A stretch of 64,000 bases of DNA from assembly GCA_016124195.1 (NCBI GenBank), contig WGOE01000006.1:372001-436000 (forward strand), in the 5' to 3' direction. The position numbers were made by a program, and so were the translations under genes. Positions 8,100-18,283 of this stretch are shown in pieces. The notes beneath the pieces were generated by a model. It worked only from the letters and a program-made list of their open reading frames with translations. It had not been told where the DNA came from and searched no databases. Source of the stretch: a bacterium. GTDB lineage: Bacteria; Pseudomonadota; Alphaproteobacteria; Rhodobacterales; Rhodobacteraceae. The first letter of the stretch is position 1. Each line of letters starts with the position of its first letter.

Positions 8100-8459
8100 A
8101 TGGACATGACCAAGATCGTCACCCAGGTCGAAGGCGCTGCCGAGGATCTGACCGCCGGCGCGGCTGGCCCGATGCCGGAATTTCAGCCGACCACGCCGAA
8201 CGGCAAGGCCGGCTACAATCACCTGATCGACGCGATGAACCGGCTGCCGCGGCCCTTGATGGCCATGGGCTCGCTGGGGGTCTTCGTGGTGGCCGGGGTC
8301 AACCCGACCTGGTTCGAGGCCCAGATGCAGGCCCTGGCCGCGATGCCGCAGCCGCTGTGGTGGCTCGTGGGTGCCGTGATGACGATGTTCTTCGGCTCGC
8401 GCGAGGCGCATTACATGCGCCAGACCCCGACTCCGCCCGCGGCGGCCCCCAAGGCCTGA
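8100..8459 (+). CDS. Holin of the 3TM family (lysis partner of the endolysin)
   Basis: The 119-residue protein resembles the holin_3TMs family. It has an N-terminal soluble part, then hydrophobic segments around GSLGVFVVAGVNPTW and PLWWLVGAVMTMFFGSREAHYM, and a short Ala/Pro tail. It would open the inner membrane to let the muramidase reach the cell wall. ATG at 8100 follows a strong site (AGAAAGGAAAC) and lies 13 bp after the endolysin stop; an upstream in-frame ATG at 8049 sits inside the endolysin gene and is not preferred. A terminator follows at 8480, so endolysin and holin form a closed two-gene unit. Confidence 0.82.
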   Translation: MDMTKIVTQVEGAAEDLTAGAAGPMPEFQPTTPNGKAGYNHLIDAMNRLPRPLMAMGSLGVFVVAGVNPTWFEAQMQALAAMPQPLWWLVGAVMTMFFGSREAHYMRQTPTPPAAAPKA

Positions 8460-8479
8460 GGCGCGCACGGACGGCACGA

Positions 8480-8510
8480 GCCGCCTCCCAAAGCGGGGGG
8501 CGGCCCTTTT
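8480..8510 (+). terminator. Rho-independent terminator of the endolysin-holin unit
   Basis: A 10-bp stem (GCCGCCTCCC with GGGGGGCGGC, one T-G pair) closes a loop of AAAGC and is followed by CCTTTT. It lies 20 bp after the holin stop and separates the lysis pair from argS. Confidence 0.8.
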
Positions 8511-8590
8511 GTCAACCCGGCACGGAGCCCGCCTTGACCTGACGCATCCTCTCTGGCATCCCGCAGGGTGATGAGACAGGATTTGATCAG

Positions 8591-10336
8591 ATGAACCTAT
8601 TCGCCGATATCCGTGCGCTGGTCGTGGCCGAACTGGGTGCCATGGCCGCCGAGGGTGCCCTGCCGCCGGGGCTCGAGCTGACCAATGTCGCGGTCGAGCC
8701 GCCGCGCGATCCGGCGCATGGCGACATGGCGACCAATGCCGCGATGGTGCTGGCCAAGCCCGCGGGAAAGCCGCCGCGTGCGATAGCCGAGGCTCTGGCC
8801 GCCCGGCTGGCACGTGATCCGCGGATTTCCGCTGCCGAGGTGGCCGGGCCGGGTTTCCTCAACCTGCGCCTGTCCAATATGGTCTGGCACGGGGTCGTGA
8901 AGGCCGCCCTGATCGAGGGCGCGAACTTTGGCCGTTCGACCGCAGGTGCCGGGCGCAGGGTCAATGTCGAATTCGTCTCGGCCAATCCCACGGGCCCCAT
9001 GCATGTGGGCCATGTGCGCGGCGCGGTGGTGGGGGATGCGCTCTCCAACCTCCTGGCCTTTGCCGGCTGGCAGGTCACGCGCGAATATTACATCAACGAC
9101 GGTGGTGCGCAGGTCGATGTGCTGGCACGCTCGGCCTATGAGCGCTACCGCGAGGCCAACGGGCTGGAACCGGAAATCCGCGAGGGCCTGTACCCCGGCG
9201 ACTATCTGATCCCGGTGGGCGAGGCCTTGAAGGCCAAATACGGCCAAAGCCTGCTCAACCAGCCCGAATCCGTCTGGCTGGCCGATCTGCGCGATTTTGC
9301 CTCGGCCATGATGATGCAGATGATCCGCGACGATCTGGCGGCGCTGGGTGTCAGGATGGATGTCTATTCCTCCGAAAAGGCGCTTTATGGCACCGGCAAG
9401 ATCGAGGCCGCCATCGCCACCCTGCGCGATCAGGGGCTGATCTATGAAGGCGTGCTGGAACCGCCCAAGGGCAAGACCCCGGAAGATTGGGAGCCGCGCC
9501 AGCAGACCCTGTTCCGGTCCACCGCGCATGGCGATGATGTCGATCGCCCGGTGAAGAAGTCGGACGGGTCCTGGACCTATTTCGCGCCCGACATCGCCTA
9601 TCACTTCGACAAGGTGCAGCGCGGCTTTGACGAGCTGATCGACATTTTCGGCGCCGACCATGGCGGCTATGTCAAGCGGATGAAGGCGGCGGTCTCGGCC
9701 CTGTCGGGGGGCAGGGTGCCACTCGACATCAAGCTGATCCAGCTGGTCAAGCTTTTCAAGAACGGCGAGCCCTTCAAGATGTCCAAGCGCGCCGGCACCT
9801 TCGTCACGCTGCGCGATGTGGTGGAACAGGCCGGCGCCGATGTCACCCGCTTCATGATGCTGACGCGCAAGAACGACGTGGCGCTGGATTTCGACTTCGC
9901 CAAGGTGCTGGAACAGTCCAAGGACAATCCGGTCTTTTACGTGCAATACGCCAATGCCCGGATCAACTCGATCCTGCGAAAGGCGCAGGCGGCGGGCATG
10001 GATGTGTCGGACACGGCCCTGGCCCGGGCCGATCTGAGCCAGCTGTCCCACCCGGCCGAGATCGACATGGCCCAGCAGATTGCCGAATGGCCGCGCGAGG
10101 TCGAGATTGCCGCCAAAGGCAACGAGCCGCACCGGATTGCCTTCTTCCTTTATGAAATCGCTTCGGAATTTCATGGGCTCTGGAACAAGGGCAACGACGA
10201 TCCCGCCCTGCGCTTCCTGCAAGAGGGCAATGCGGCCACATCTGCGGCGAAAATCGCCCTGGTCCGTGCGACGGGCGTTGTGATTTCGGCGGGATTGTCT
10301 ATCCTTGGCGTCACACCCGTCGAGGAAATGCGCTGA
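8591..10336 (+). CDS. argS: Arginyl-tRNA synthetase
   Basis: This class I aminoacyl-tRNA synthetase charges tRNA-Arg. The 581-residue protein has the HIGH-type motif in [16 protein letters not shown], the tRNA-binding N-terminal Add-1 domain, the KMSKS-type loop FKMSKRAG and a DALR-like anticodon-binding C-terminus. Length is normal for the family. It begins a tight series with the SPOR-domain gene (83 bp gap), nagZ, scpA and scpB, an order common in Rhodobacterales. Confidence 0.98.
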   Translation: MNLFADIRALVVAELGAMAAEGALPPGLELTNVAVEPPRDPAHGDMATNAAMVLAKPAGKPPRAIAEALAARLARDPRISAAEVAGPGFLNLRLSNMVWHGVVKAALIEGANFGRSTAGAGRRVNVEFVSANPTGPMHVGHVRGAVVGDALSNLLAFAGWQVTREYYINDGGAQVDVLARSAYERYREANGLEPEIREGLYPGDYLIPVGEALKAKYGQSLLNQPESVWLADLRDFASAMMMQMIRDDLAALGVRMDVYSSEKALYGTGKIEAAIATLRDQGLIYEGVLEPPKGKTPEDWEPRQQTLFRSTAHGDDVDRPVKKSDGSWTYFAPDIAYHFDKVQRGFDELIDIFGADHGGYVKRMKAAVSALSGGRVPLDIKLIQLVKLFKNGEPFKMSKRAGTFVTLRDVVEQAGADVTRFMMLTRKNDVALDFDFAKVLEQSKDNPVFYVQYANARINSILRKAQAAGMDVSDTALARADLSQLSHPAEIDMAQQIAEWPREVEIAAKGNEPHRIAFFLYEIASEFHGLWNKGNDDPALRFLQEGNAATSAAKIALVRATGVVISAGLSILGVTPVEEMR

Positions 10337-10418
10337 AAGCGCCCCGATACAAGGGACTCGGCGGATCGAGCAGGTAATAGCGGGGGCGGCGATGTATCGC
10401 ACTCGCATGTGAGGCGAC

Positions 10419-11372
10419 ATGGCTGATCTGGAATACGACGAGTACACCTCGGAGCATGATTACGCTTACGAGCCAAACCACGCGCTGGTCGACAAGGCCC
10501 GGCGCTGGGTTCACATCTGCGGCGCGGTCTGTTCGGTCGGGCTTGTGCTGGGCCTGGCGGTCTGGGGCTACAAGCTGGCGATGCGCGATGTCACAGGCAT
10601 CCCGGTGATGCGCGCGGTGGCCGGGGCGATGCGGATCGCCCCCGCCGATCCGGGCGGCGAGCAGGCGCTGAACCAGGGCCTGACCGTCAACGCGATTGCG
10701 GCGATGGGCACTTCGGCCGCCTTGCCCGATCAGATCACCCTGGCTCCCGAGGCGGTGACGCTGCGCGCCTCGGATGCGCCCGTGGTGCCGGCAGCCGCAG
10801 CGCAATCCGCCGAAGTGCAATCTGCGGCGGCGCAAATTGTCGCGACCCAGACGGCCACGATCCCGACGGCCACGATCCAGACGGCCGCTTCGCCGACCAC
10901 TCAGCCGGCAGCGCCTCAGCCCGATGCCGCGATCGACCCAAGCGTGCCTGCCGATGTTGCGGCCGCGGTGCAGGATGTGGCGCTGAGCGTGCCGGGGGCG
11001 ATGCGCCAGTCGCTCCGCCCGCAGCCGCGCCCGTCGGATGTCCTGGCCCCAGTGATCCCGACCAAGGTGCAGACCGTCTCAAGCCAGCCCGCCCGCGAGA
11101 TCGACCCGGCCACGGTCGCACGCGGCACCCGGCTGGCCCAGCTTGGCGCCTTCGAGACGCCCGAACTCGCCCGCACCAAATTCTCGGATCTGCAGGGCGA
11201 ATTCGGCGATCTGATGAAGGGCAAGGCCATGGTGATCCAGTCCGCGCAAAGCGGCGGCCATACCTTCTACCGTCTGCGCGCCTTTGGTTTTGACACCGAC
11301 GAGGACACCCGCCGCTTCTGCGCCGCCTTTGCTGCCGAAAACGCCGATTGCATCCCGGTCGCGCAAAGATGA
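10419..11372 (+). CDS. SPOR-domain membrane protein
   Basis: The 317-residue protein has an acidic cytoplasmic N-terminus, one membrane helix at about 31-52 (HICGAVCSVGLVLGLAVWG), and a long Ala/Thr/Gln/Pro-rich periplasmic linker with short repeats (AAQ..., TIPTATIQTA). It ends in a SPOR domain (RGTRLAQLGAFETPELARTK ... FYRLRAFGFDTDEDTRRFC). SPOR domains bind denuded septal glycan, so a role at the division site is likely. Its stop overlaps the nagZ start (ATGA), which fits a shared function in cell-wall turnover. Two C-terminal cysteines flank the last helix and could form a disulfide. Confidence 0.88.
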   Translation: MADLEYDEYTSEHDYAYEPNHALVDKARRWVHICGAVCSVGLVLGLAVWGYKLAMRDVTGIPVMRAVAGAMRIAPADPGGEQALNQGLTVNAIAAMGTSAALPDQITLAPEAVTLRASDAPVVPAAAAQSAEVQSAAAQIVATQTATIPTATIQTAASPTTQPAAPQPDAAIDPSVPADVAAAVQDVALSVPGAMRQSLRPQPRPSDVLAPVIPTKVQTVSSQPAREIDPATVARGTRLAQLGAFETPELARTKFSDLQGEFGDLMKGKAMVIQSAQSGGHTFYRLRAFGFDTDEDTRRFCAAFAAENADCIPVAQR

Positions 11373-12388
11373 GCGCAGCCGGGCGCGGCGCGGCGATCTT
11401 CGGCTGCGAGGGAACGGTGCTGGGCCGGGATGAGGCCGCCTTCTTCCGCGATTTCGACCCCTTCGGCTTCATCCTCTTCGCGCGCAACGTGGAAAGCCCG
11501 GACCAGCTCTGCCGCCTGACCGGCGATCTGCGCGCCGCCGTCGGCCGCGATGCGCCCGTGCTGGTCGATCAGGAGGGTGGCCGCGTCCAGCGTCTGCGCG
11601 GCCCGCACTGGCGCGAATGGACGCCGCCGCTCGACTTTGTCGCGGCCGCCGGCCCCCATGCCGCCCGTGCCATGGCGCTGCGCTATCAGATCATCGCGCG
11701 CGAACTGCGCGACGTCGGTATCGACGCCAACTGCGCCCCGGTGGGCGATCTGATCACCGAAGCGACGCATCCTTTTCTGAAGAACCGCTGCTATAGCTCT
11801 GATCCGGCTGAGGTTTCTGCGCTTTGCCGGGCCGTGGCCGATGGGCTTCTGGCCAGCGGCTGCCTGCCGGTGATCAAGCATCTGCCCGGGCACGGCCGCT
11901 CGCATGTGGACACGCATCTCGACCTGCCACGGGTCGAGGCCACGCGGGCGGACCTTGCCGCACAGGACTTTGCCCCCTTCAAGGCGCTGAACGACCTGCC
12001 CATGGCGATGACGGCGCATCTGGTCTTTGCCGCCTATGACGACAGGCCCGCCACGCAATCGCCCGTGATGATCCGGGTGATCCGGGACGAGATCGGGTTT
12101 GGCGGGCTTTTGATGACCGACGATCTGAACATGCAGGCCTTGAAGGGCGATCTGGCGGCACGGACTTCGGCCGCCATGGCGGCGGGCTGCGATCTGGCGC
12201 TGCATTGCAAGGGCGATCTGGCCGAGATGCGGGCCGTGGCCGGGGCTGCGGGCGAGATGTCCGCGGCCACGCTCCGCCGGGCCACTGCCGCCCTCGCCTG
12301 GCGGCGGGCCCCGGTCGAGGTTGACATCGCGGCGCTGGAGGCCGAACTTGGCCGTCTCATGCCGGATGCAGTTCATGGCTCAAGCTGA
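11369..12388 (+). CDS. nagZ: Beta-N-acetylhexosaminidase
   Basis: NagZ is a cytoplasmic GH3 enzyme that removes GlcNAc from recycled muropeptides. The 339-residue protein shows the GH3 signatures LVDQEGGRVQRLRGP, KHLPGHGRSHVDTH (the catalytic His/Asp loop) and LLMTDDLNMQAL (nucleophile Asp region). ATG at 11369 overlaps the SPOR stop and matches the family start; an upstream in-frame ATG at 11348 is not needed. It also overlaps the start of scpA, so the genes are translationally linked. Confidence 0.95.
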   Translation: MSAAGRGAAIFGCEGTVLGRDEAAFFRDFDPFGFILFARNVESPDQLCRLTGDLRAAVGRDAPVLVDQEGGRVQRLRGPHWREWTPPLDFVAAAGPHAARAMALRYQIIARELRDVGIDANCAPVGDLITEATHPFLKNRCYSSDPAEVSALCRAVADGLLASGCLPVIKHLPGHGRSHVDTHLDLPRVEATRADLAAQDFAPFKALNDLPMAMTAHLVFAAYDDRPATQSPVMIRVIRDEIGFGGLLMTDDLNMQALKGDLAARTSAAMAAGCDLALHCKGDLAEMRAVAGAAGEMSAATLRRATAALAWRRAPVEVDIAALEAELGRLMPDAVHGSS

Positions 12389-13178
12389 CGACTGGGCACC
12401 GGACGCCCAATCCGACCGTCTCGCCCCCTCTGACCGGCTCGCGTCAGAGGCGTTGATCGTCGATGTCGTGGGGTTCGAGGGGCCGCTCGATCTGTTGCTG
12501 AGCCTGTCACGCACGCAAAAGGTCGATCTGCGCAAGATTTCGGTCCTGCAACTGGCCGAACAATATCTGGGCTTTGTCGACCGCGCCTCGGCGCTGCGCA
12601 TCGAGCTTGCGGCGGATTATCTGGTGATGGCGGCCTGGCTGGCCTATCTGAAATCCCGTCTGCTGCTTCCGCCCGAACCGGGCGAGGCGGGGCCGAGCGC
12701 CGAGGATCTGGCCGCACATCTGGCCTATCAGCTGGAACGCCTGCAGGCGATGCGCGAGGCGGCGGCCCGCCTGATGGCGCGCGATCAGAAGGGGCGCGAC
12801 TTCTTTCCGCGCGGCCTGCCCGAAGCCGTCGATCACCGCCGCATCGTCAGCTATGAGGCGAGCCTTCTGGACCTGATGCGCGCCTATGCCCGCATCCGCA
12901 CCCGCGACGAGTTCCGCCCCTATGCCTTTGACCGCCACAACGTCTATACGATGGAACAGGCGCTGGAGCGGATGCGCGGGCTTCTGGGTTACATGGGGGC
13001 CTGGGCCGATCTGACCTCGTTCCTGCCCGAGGGCTGGGGTGTGTCGGCCGCGCGGCGCAAATCGGCCACGGCGGCCAATTTCGCGGCGGTGCTGGAAATG
13101 GCCAAGCGCGGTCAGGTCGAACTGAAACAGGGCGAGGTCTTTGCCCCGCTTCTGGTACGGCGCAGGGGCGAGGCATGA
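12375..13178 (+). CDS. scpA: Segregation and condensation protein A
   Basis: ScpA is the kleisin of the bacterial SMC-ScpA-ScpB condensin complex, which compacts and segregates the chromosome. The protein shows the kleisin N-terminal signature VVGFEGPLDLLLSLSRTQKVDLRKIS and the helical YLVMAAWLAYLKSRLLLP, and ends in a winged-helix segment. The start lies in the nagZ 3' end: ATGs at 12366 and 12375 are both possible, with 12375 giving 267 residues. scpB follows with an ATGA overlap, so the two subunits are made together. The smc gene is not in the window. Confidence 0.93.
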   Translation: MAQADDWAPDAQSDRLAPSDRLASEALIVDVVGFEGPLDLLLSLSRTQKVDLRKISVLQLAEQYLGFVDRASALRIELAADYLVMAAWLAYLKSRLLLPPEPGEAGPSAEDLAAHLAYQLERLQAMREAAARLMARDQKGRDFFPRGLPEAVDHRRIVSYEASLLDLMRAYARIRTRDEFRPYAFDRHNVYTMEQALERMRGLLGYMGAWADLTSFLPEGWGVSAARRKSATAANFAAVLEMAKRGQVELKQGEVFAPLLVRRRGEA

Positions 13179-13837
13179 CCGGCGCGCCCGAACCGATCGA
13201 ACGCAGCCTCTTCGAGGCGCCGCCCATGGGCGAGCAGGAGCGCATGGTGGAAGCCGTGCTTTTCGCCTCGGCCGAGCCGGTCACGCTGGCCGAACTGGTG
13301 CGCCGCCTGCCCGAGGGCTGCGATCCGGCCGAGGCGCTGGTGCATCTGCGGCGCCGCTACGAGGGCAGGGGGGTGAACCTCGTCAAGGTGGGCGATGCCT
13401 ATGCCTTTCGCACGGCGGGCGATCTGGGCCATCTGATGCGGCGCGAGGCGGTGGAAAGCCGAAAATTGTCGCGCGCCGCGATCGAGACGCTGGCGATCGT
13501 GGCCTATCATCAGCCCGTCACCCGCGCCGAGATCGAAGAGATCCGCGGCGTGGCGGTCAGCCGGGGCACGGTGGATCAGCTGATGGAACTTGACTGGATC
13601 CGCCTTGGCCGAAGGCGGATGACGCCGGGCCGGCCGGTGACTTTCGTGGTGACCGAGGCCTTTCTGGACCATTTCGGCCTTGAATCCGCCCGCGACCTGC
13701 CCGGCATCAAGGAATTGCGCGCGGCTGGTTTGCTGGACAGCCGGCCCTTGCCAATGCCCGGTTCCTCCCCATCTGAAGGGCAGGACGAGGATGACGACAG
13801 CCCGACCACCGGCCAGAGCGAATTGTTCGAGGACTAG
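13175..13837 (+). CDS. scpB: Segregation and condensation protein B
   Basis: ScpB dimers bind ScpA within the SMC condensin. The 220-residue protein contains two winged-helix domains, with the recognisable stretches VEAVLFASAEPVTLAEL, LSRAAIETLAIVAYHQPVTRAEIEEIRGV and LGRRRMTPGRP. The C-terminus is acidic (QDEDDDSPTTGQSELFED). The start ATG overlaps the scpA stop. The small gene at 13838 begins on the base after its stop codon. Confidence 0.95.
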   Translation: MTGAPEPIERSLFEAPPMGEQERMVEAVLFASAEPVTLAELVRRLPEGCDPAEALVHLRRRYEGRGVNLVKVGDAYAFRTAGDLGHLMRREAVESRKLSRAAIETLAIVAYHQPVTRAEIEEIRGVAVSRGTVDQLMELDWIRLGRRRMTPGRPVTFVVTEAFLDHFGLESARDLPGIKELRAAGLLDSRPLPMPGSSPSEGQDEDDDSPTTGQSELFED

Positions 13838-14044
13838 ATGGACAGATTGATACAGATGATCCTGAACCGCCTCATGGGGCAATTGATCAACCGGGGCATC
13901 AAGGCCGGGATCGACCATGTGGCCGCCAAGGGCAAGGCGCCCGAAGAGATGAGCCCCGAGGAACGCAAATCCGCCCAGGCCGCGCGCAAGGCCGGCCAGC
14001 GCGCCAAGCAGGCCGCCAATATCGCCAAGCGGATGATGCGTTAG
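13838..14044 (+). CDS. Small conserved basic protein, function unknown
   Basis: The 68-residue product (MDRLIQMILNRLMGQLINRG at the start) has an amphipathic N-terminal helix and a Lys/Ala/Arg-rich second half (ERKSAQAARKAGQRAKQAANIAK) that should form a charged helix. It starts directly after the scpB TAG, so it is probably translated by reinitiation in the same operon. I do not recognise a named family. Its position behind scpAB and its basic helices would allow a DNA- or membrane-associated role, but this is a guess. Confidence 0.7.
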   Translation: MDRLIQMILNRLMGQLINRGIKAGIDHVAAKGKAPEEMSPEERKSAQAARKAGQRAKQAANIAKRMMR

Positions 14045-14057
14045 GCGCGTGGCCGGC

Positions 14058-14107
14058 CGCCGGGGGTTTCACACCCCCGGACCCCCGTGGGATATATGAG
14101 AACAAAA
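14058..14107 (+). repeat. Dispersed intergenic hairpin element, copy A
   Basis: The stem CCGGGGG/CCCCCGG closes around the loop TTTCACA, followed by the conserved tail ACCCCCGTGGGATATATG and GAACAAA. It sits between the small gene after scpB and convergent creA. Four more copies occur at 33998, 36570, 41986 and 58819. It probably acts as a transcript end or RNA-stability hairpin. Confidence 0.85.
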
Positions 14108-14174
14108 GAATGGGGGGCGCCGTTTTTCCGGACCAGGCTGATTGCTTCCTGACACCGGCGCCGTGCGGGCGGGG

Positions 14175-14630
14175 TCAGTTCCTGGTCGCGCCGTAAAGAG
14201 GCACGGTCGAGATCGCCATCTTGGCGCTGCCCTGGCTCAGGTCATTGGCATGGGTGAGGTAGATCAGCACCTGATTCTTCTGATCGTAGATCCGCGTGAC
14301 GTTCAGTGATTTGAAGACGAGCGAGGTCGAGCGGCTGAACACCTCTTCGCCCTTGGGTGACATGTCGATCTTGCCCATGGTGATCGGCCCGGTCTGGCGG
14401 CAGGCGATGGAGGAATTGGACGGGTCCTCGAACCAGTTGCCGTTCGACAGCCGGTCCAGAACCGAGCGGTCGAAATAGGCGACATGGCAGGTGACACCCG
14501 CTACCTTGGGATCGGGAATCGCCTCCACCACGATGTCGTTGCCGGTCCAGTCGACGCCGATCCGGCCGACCTCTTCGCCGGTGGCGGGCAGGGCGGCGAG
14601 GGCGAAAAGCAGGGCGGCGATCCGGCGCAT
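14175..14630 (-). CDS. creA: CreA family secreted protein
   Basis: The 151-residue protein has a cleavable signal peptide (MRRIAALLFALAALPATGEE). The mature part is typical of the CreA family: VGRIGVDWTGNDIVVEAIPDPKVAGVTCHV, quoted in part, and the later SSIACRQTGPI and SLVFKSLNVTRIYD. Two cysteines are placed as in homologues. CreA proteins are periplasmic and widespread in proteobacteria, with no proven function. The gene converges with the scp operon across repeat copy A. Confidence 0.92.
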   Translation of the reverse strand: MRRIAALLFALAALPATGEEVGRIGVDWTGNDIVVEAIPDPKVAGVTCHVAYFDRSVLDRLSNGNWFEDPSNSSIACRQTGPITMGKIDMSPKGEEVFSRSTSLVFKSLNVTRIYDQKNQVLIYLTHANDLSQGSAKMAISTVPLYGATRN

Positions 14631-14702
14631 GGCACTTCCTTTGCGGGTTTACTGTCAGATGGGAGGCGGCGCTGCGGATGACAAGGGCAGGGGGGCGGGT
14701 AG

Positions 14703-15395
14703 ATGCGGGGCGGATCTGCGATGGGGTTTGAGGGGCGGCTTCGGGTCTTGCGTTCGATCTGGGGCCTTGGGCTTGCGTGTGTGGTCCTCGGTCTGGCCGC
14801 GACTGGCGCCTGGGCGGATTTCGAGGATATTCCCGAAGTGCCGAGGTCGCAGGACATCCAGATGGCCGAGACCTGCCTGAACGGGATCGACGCGCGCGGC
14901 GGCCAGAGTGCGGAAAGCTGCCTCGGCAAGGTGGAACGCGCCTGCGAGGAAGAGTTCGGGTCCAACACGCTGGAACTGTCGCGATGCTTGCTCTTGGAGG
15001 CGCGAACCTGGGCCGTGCTTCTGGATCGTGCACTGGCCTACAACGTCCAGCAGGCGCAATTGGTCGATGCCCAATGTGCAACGAAGGCGTGGAATCGTTT
15101 ATGCCAGCTTGAACCTGACGGCGTCAGCCGCGTCGAAGAGACCCTGCGCCGCGCGCAGGTGGCCTGGGTCGCGATGCTTTCGACCACCTGTGACTACAGA
15201 TACAAACTCGTCCAGCAAACCAGTGCAAGGGAGCCTGACCATGCGGCCTGTCTGCGCCGGTTGGTGTTCGAACGCCAGCAGCTGTTCTGGCGCCACGACA
15301 GCGCCGGTTGTGACTGCAACATCGACCTGCAACTGCAAGGTCTGCACTACGACGGCGAGGTGGTGCCTTTTGCGTTCCGCAGGCCCGCGCCATAG
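14703..15395 (+). CDS. Cysteine-rich secreted protein, LprI/DUF1311-like
   Basis: The 230-residue product begins with an extended signal peptide (hydrophobic core LGLACVVLGLAATGAWA). The mature part holds about ten cysteines spaced along predicted helices, including CLNGIDARGGQSAESC, the pair in CATKAWNRLC, and CDCN near the end. The repeated pattern around helical Leu/Arg residues resembles DUF1311 (lysozyme-inhibitor LprI-like) domains, but the match is only moderate. A disulfide-stabilised periplasmic protein is likely. ATG at 14721 is an alternative start that keeps the signal peptide. It is divergent from creA by 72 bp and precedes the nuo operon. Confidence 0.7.
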   Translation: MRGGSAMGFEGRLRVLRSIWGLGLACVVLGLAATGAWADFEDIPEVPRSQDIQMAETCLNGIDARGGQSAESCLGKVERACEEEFGSNTLELSRCLLLEARTWAVLLDRALAYNVQQAQLVDAQCATKAWNRLCQLEPDGVSRVEETLRRAQVAWVAMLSTTCDYRYKLVQQTSAREPDHAACLRRLVFERQQLFWRHDSAGCDCNIDLQLQGLHYDGEVVPFAFRRPAP

Positions 15396-15462
15396 CGCGC
15401 GGCGACGGCGGCGCTTAATCGGTCAAATCCCCTGTCATCCCGTGAAATCACCCCGGCTTTGG

Positions 15463-15491
15463 TTGACCCCGTCATGGGCTGGCGCTAAACG
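15463..15491 (+). promoter_or_regulatory. Possible promoter of the nuo operon
   Basis: TTGACC at 15463-15468 is followed after 17 bp by TAAACG. The -35 match is good and the -10 match weak, which is common in alphaproteobacteria. It lies about 60 bp before the nuoA start codon. It was found by eye only. Confidence 0.3.
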
Positions 15492-15551
15492 GGGCCAGAC
15501 AACGGGGACCGCGGTGCGCGGTTCCCGGGACATCGGATGAAGGAGCCCTTC

Positions 15552-16438
<887 letters not shown>

Positions 16439-16447
16439 GGGGGCGAC

Positions 16448-17038
16448 ATGGGCTTGAACCTGACTGAACTTGGCGCGACCCTTGCCGCCCGTCCCGGTGT
16501 GACCGCGGAAGTCGCCTTTGGCGAGTTGACCCTGCATGTGGCGCTGGACGGCCTGCCGGACCTGTTGCGGTTTCTCAAGACCGATCCGGCCATCCGCATG
16601 ACCACGCTGGTCGACATCACCGCGGTCGATCACCCCGACCGGCCCGACCGCTTTGACGTGGTCTATCACCTTCTGTCGATGTATTCGAACGGCCGCATCC
16701 GGGTGAAGACCCAAGTCTCCGAAACCGGCATGGTGCCCTCGCTGATCTCGGTCTATCCTGCGGCCAACTGGTTCGAGCGCGAGGTCTTCGACCTTTTCGG
16801 CATCCTCTTCTCGGGCCATCCCGACCTGCGCCGCATCCTGACCGACTATGGGTTCCGCGGCCATCCCCTGCGCAAGGATTTCCCTACCACCGGCTATACC
16901 GAGGTCCGCTATGACGAGGTGCAAAAGCGCGTCGTCTATGAGCCGGTCAAGCTGGTGCAGGAATACCGTCAGTTCGATTTCATGTCTCCGTGGGAGGGGG
17001 CGCATTACATCCTTCCCGGCGACGAAAAGAAGGCTTGA
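16448..17038 (+). CDS. nuoC: NADH-quinone oxidoreductase subunit C
   Basis: NuoC (30-kDa subunit) is a peripheral-arm structural subunit that docks next to NuoD. The 196-residue protein shows the family signature [28 protein letters not shown] (in part) and [13 protein letters not shown]. It is separate from nuoD, not fused as in Escherichia coli, which is the normal state in alphaproteobacteria. nuoD begins 3 bp after its stop. Confidence 0.98.
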   Translation: MGLNLTELGATLAARPGVTAEVAFGELTLHVALDGLPDLLRFLKTDPAIRMTTLVDITAVDHPDRPDRFDVVYHLLSMYSNGRIRVKTQVSETGMVPSLISVYPAANWFEREVFDLFGILFSGHPDLRRILTDYGFRGHPLRKDFPTTGYTEVRYDEVQKRVVYEPVKLVQEYRQFDFMSPWEGAHYILPGDEKKA

Positions 17039-17041
17039 AAC

Positions 17042-18283
17042 ATGGACGGCGACATCCGGCAGAACACTTACGATGACGGCTCGGTCGATCTGCTGACCGG
17101 CGAGCAGCGCATCCGCAACTTCAACATCAACTTCGGCCCGCAACACCCCGCAGCGCATGGCGTTCTGCGTCTGGTGCTGGAGCTGGACGGCGAGATCGTC
17201 GAACGCTGCGACCCTCATATCGGCTTGCTGCACCGCGGCACCGAAAAGCTGATGGAAAGCCGCACCTATCTGCAGAACCTGCCCTATTTCGACCGGCTGG
17301 ATTATGTGGCGCCGATGAACCAGGAACATGCCTGGTGCCTCGCGATCGAGCGGCTGACCGGCACGGTCGTGCCTCGGCGCGCCAGCCTGATCCGGGTGAT
17401 GTTTTCCGAAATCGGGCGGGTCCTGAACCACATCCTGAACACCACGACGCAAGCCATGGACGTGGGCGCGCTGACCCCGCCGCTCTGGGGCTTTGAGGAA
17501 CGTGAAAAGCTGATGGGCTTTTACGAGCGGGCCTCGGGCGCGCGGCTGCACGCGGCCTATTTCCGCCCCGGTGGCGTGCATCAGGACATCACGCCCAAGA
17601 TGCTGGATGACATCGATGTCTGGTGCGACGAATTCCCGCGCGTGCTGGACGACCTGCATGGGCTTCTGACCGAAAACCGCATCTTCAAGCAGCGCAACGC
17701 CAATATCGGCATCATCACCGAACAGGATGTGCAGGATTGGGGCTTTTCGGGCGTCATGGCGCGGGGGTCGGGGCTCGCCTGGGACCTGCGGCGCAGCCAG
17801 CCCTACGAATGCTATGACGAGTTCGACTTCAAGATCGCCGTGGGCAAGAATGGCGACTGCTATGACCGCTACCTGGTGCGCATGGCGGAAATGGCGGAAT
17901 CGACCAAGATCATCAAGCAGGCCGTGGCCAAGCTGCGCGAACCTTCTGCCAAGACCGATATCCTGGCGCGTGGCAAGCTGACGCCGCCCAAGCGGTCGGA
18001 CATGAAGACCTCGATGGAAAGCCTGATCCACCATTTCAAGCTTTACACCGAAGGCTTCCACGTGCCGGCGGGTGAGGTTTACGCCGCCGTCGAGGCGCCC
18101 AAGGGCGAGTTCGGTGTTTATCTGGTGGCCGACGGCACCAACAAGCCCTACCGCGCCAAGTTGCGCGCGCCCGGGTTCCTGCACCTTCAGGCGCTGGACT
18201 TCATGTGCAAGGGGCATCAACTGGCCGACGTCTCGGCCATCATCGGCACCATGGACATCGTTTTCGGAGAGGTTGACCGCTGA
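17042..18283 (+). CDS. nuoD: NADH-quinone oxidoreductase subunit D
   Basis: NuoD (49-kDa subunit) forms the quinone-binding cavity with NuoB. The 413-residue protein carries the [21 protein letters not shown] start (in part), with the quinone-head His in HPAAHG, then [18 protein letters not shown], and ends in the conserved [10 protein letters not shown]. The stop overlaps the nuoE start (TGATG). Length and motifs are normal. Confidence 0.98.
   Translation: MDGDIRQNTYDDGSVDLLTGEQRIRNFNINFGPQHPAAHGVLRLVLELDGEIVERCDPHIGLLHRGTEKLMESRTYLQNLPYFDRLDYVAPMNQEHAWCLAIERLTGTVVPRRASLIRVMFSEIGRVLNHILNTTTQAMDVGALTPPLWGFEEREKLMGFYERASGARLHAAYFRPGGVHQDITPKMLDDIDVWCDEFPRVLDDLHGLLTENRIFKQRNANIGIITEQDVQDWGFSGVMARGSGLAWDLRRSQPYECYDEFDFKIAVGKNGDCYDRYLVRMAEMAESTKIIKQAVAKLREPSAKTDILARGKLTPPKRSDMKTSMESLIHHFKLYTEGFHVPAGEVYAAVEAPKGEFGVYLVADGTNKPYRAKLRAPGFLHLQALDFMCKGHQLADVSAIIGTMDIVFGEVDR

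Noticed and set aside
7475-8459. Prophage remnant
   Set aside because: Only lysis genes are present, with an intact terminator and core genes on both sides. The isolated pair fits gene-transfer-agent release better than phage decay.
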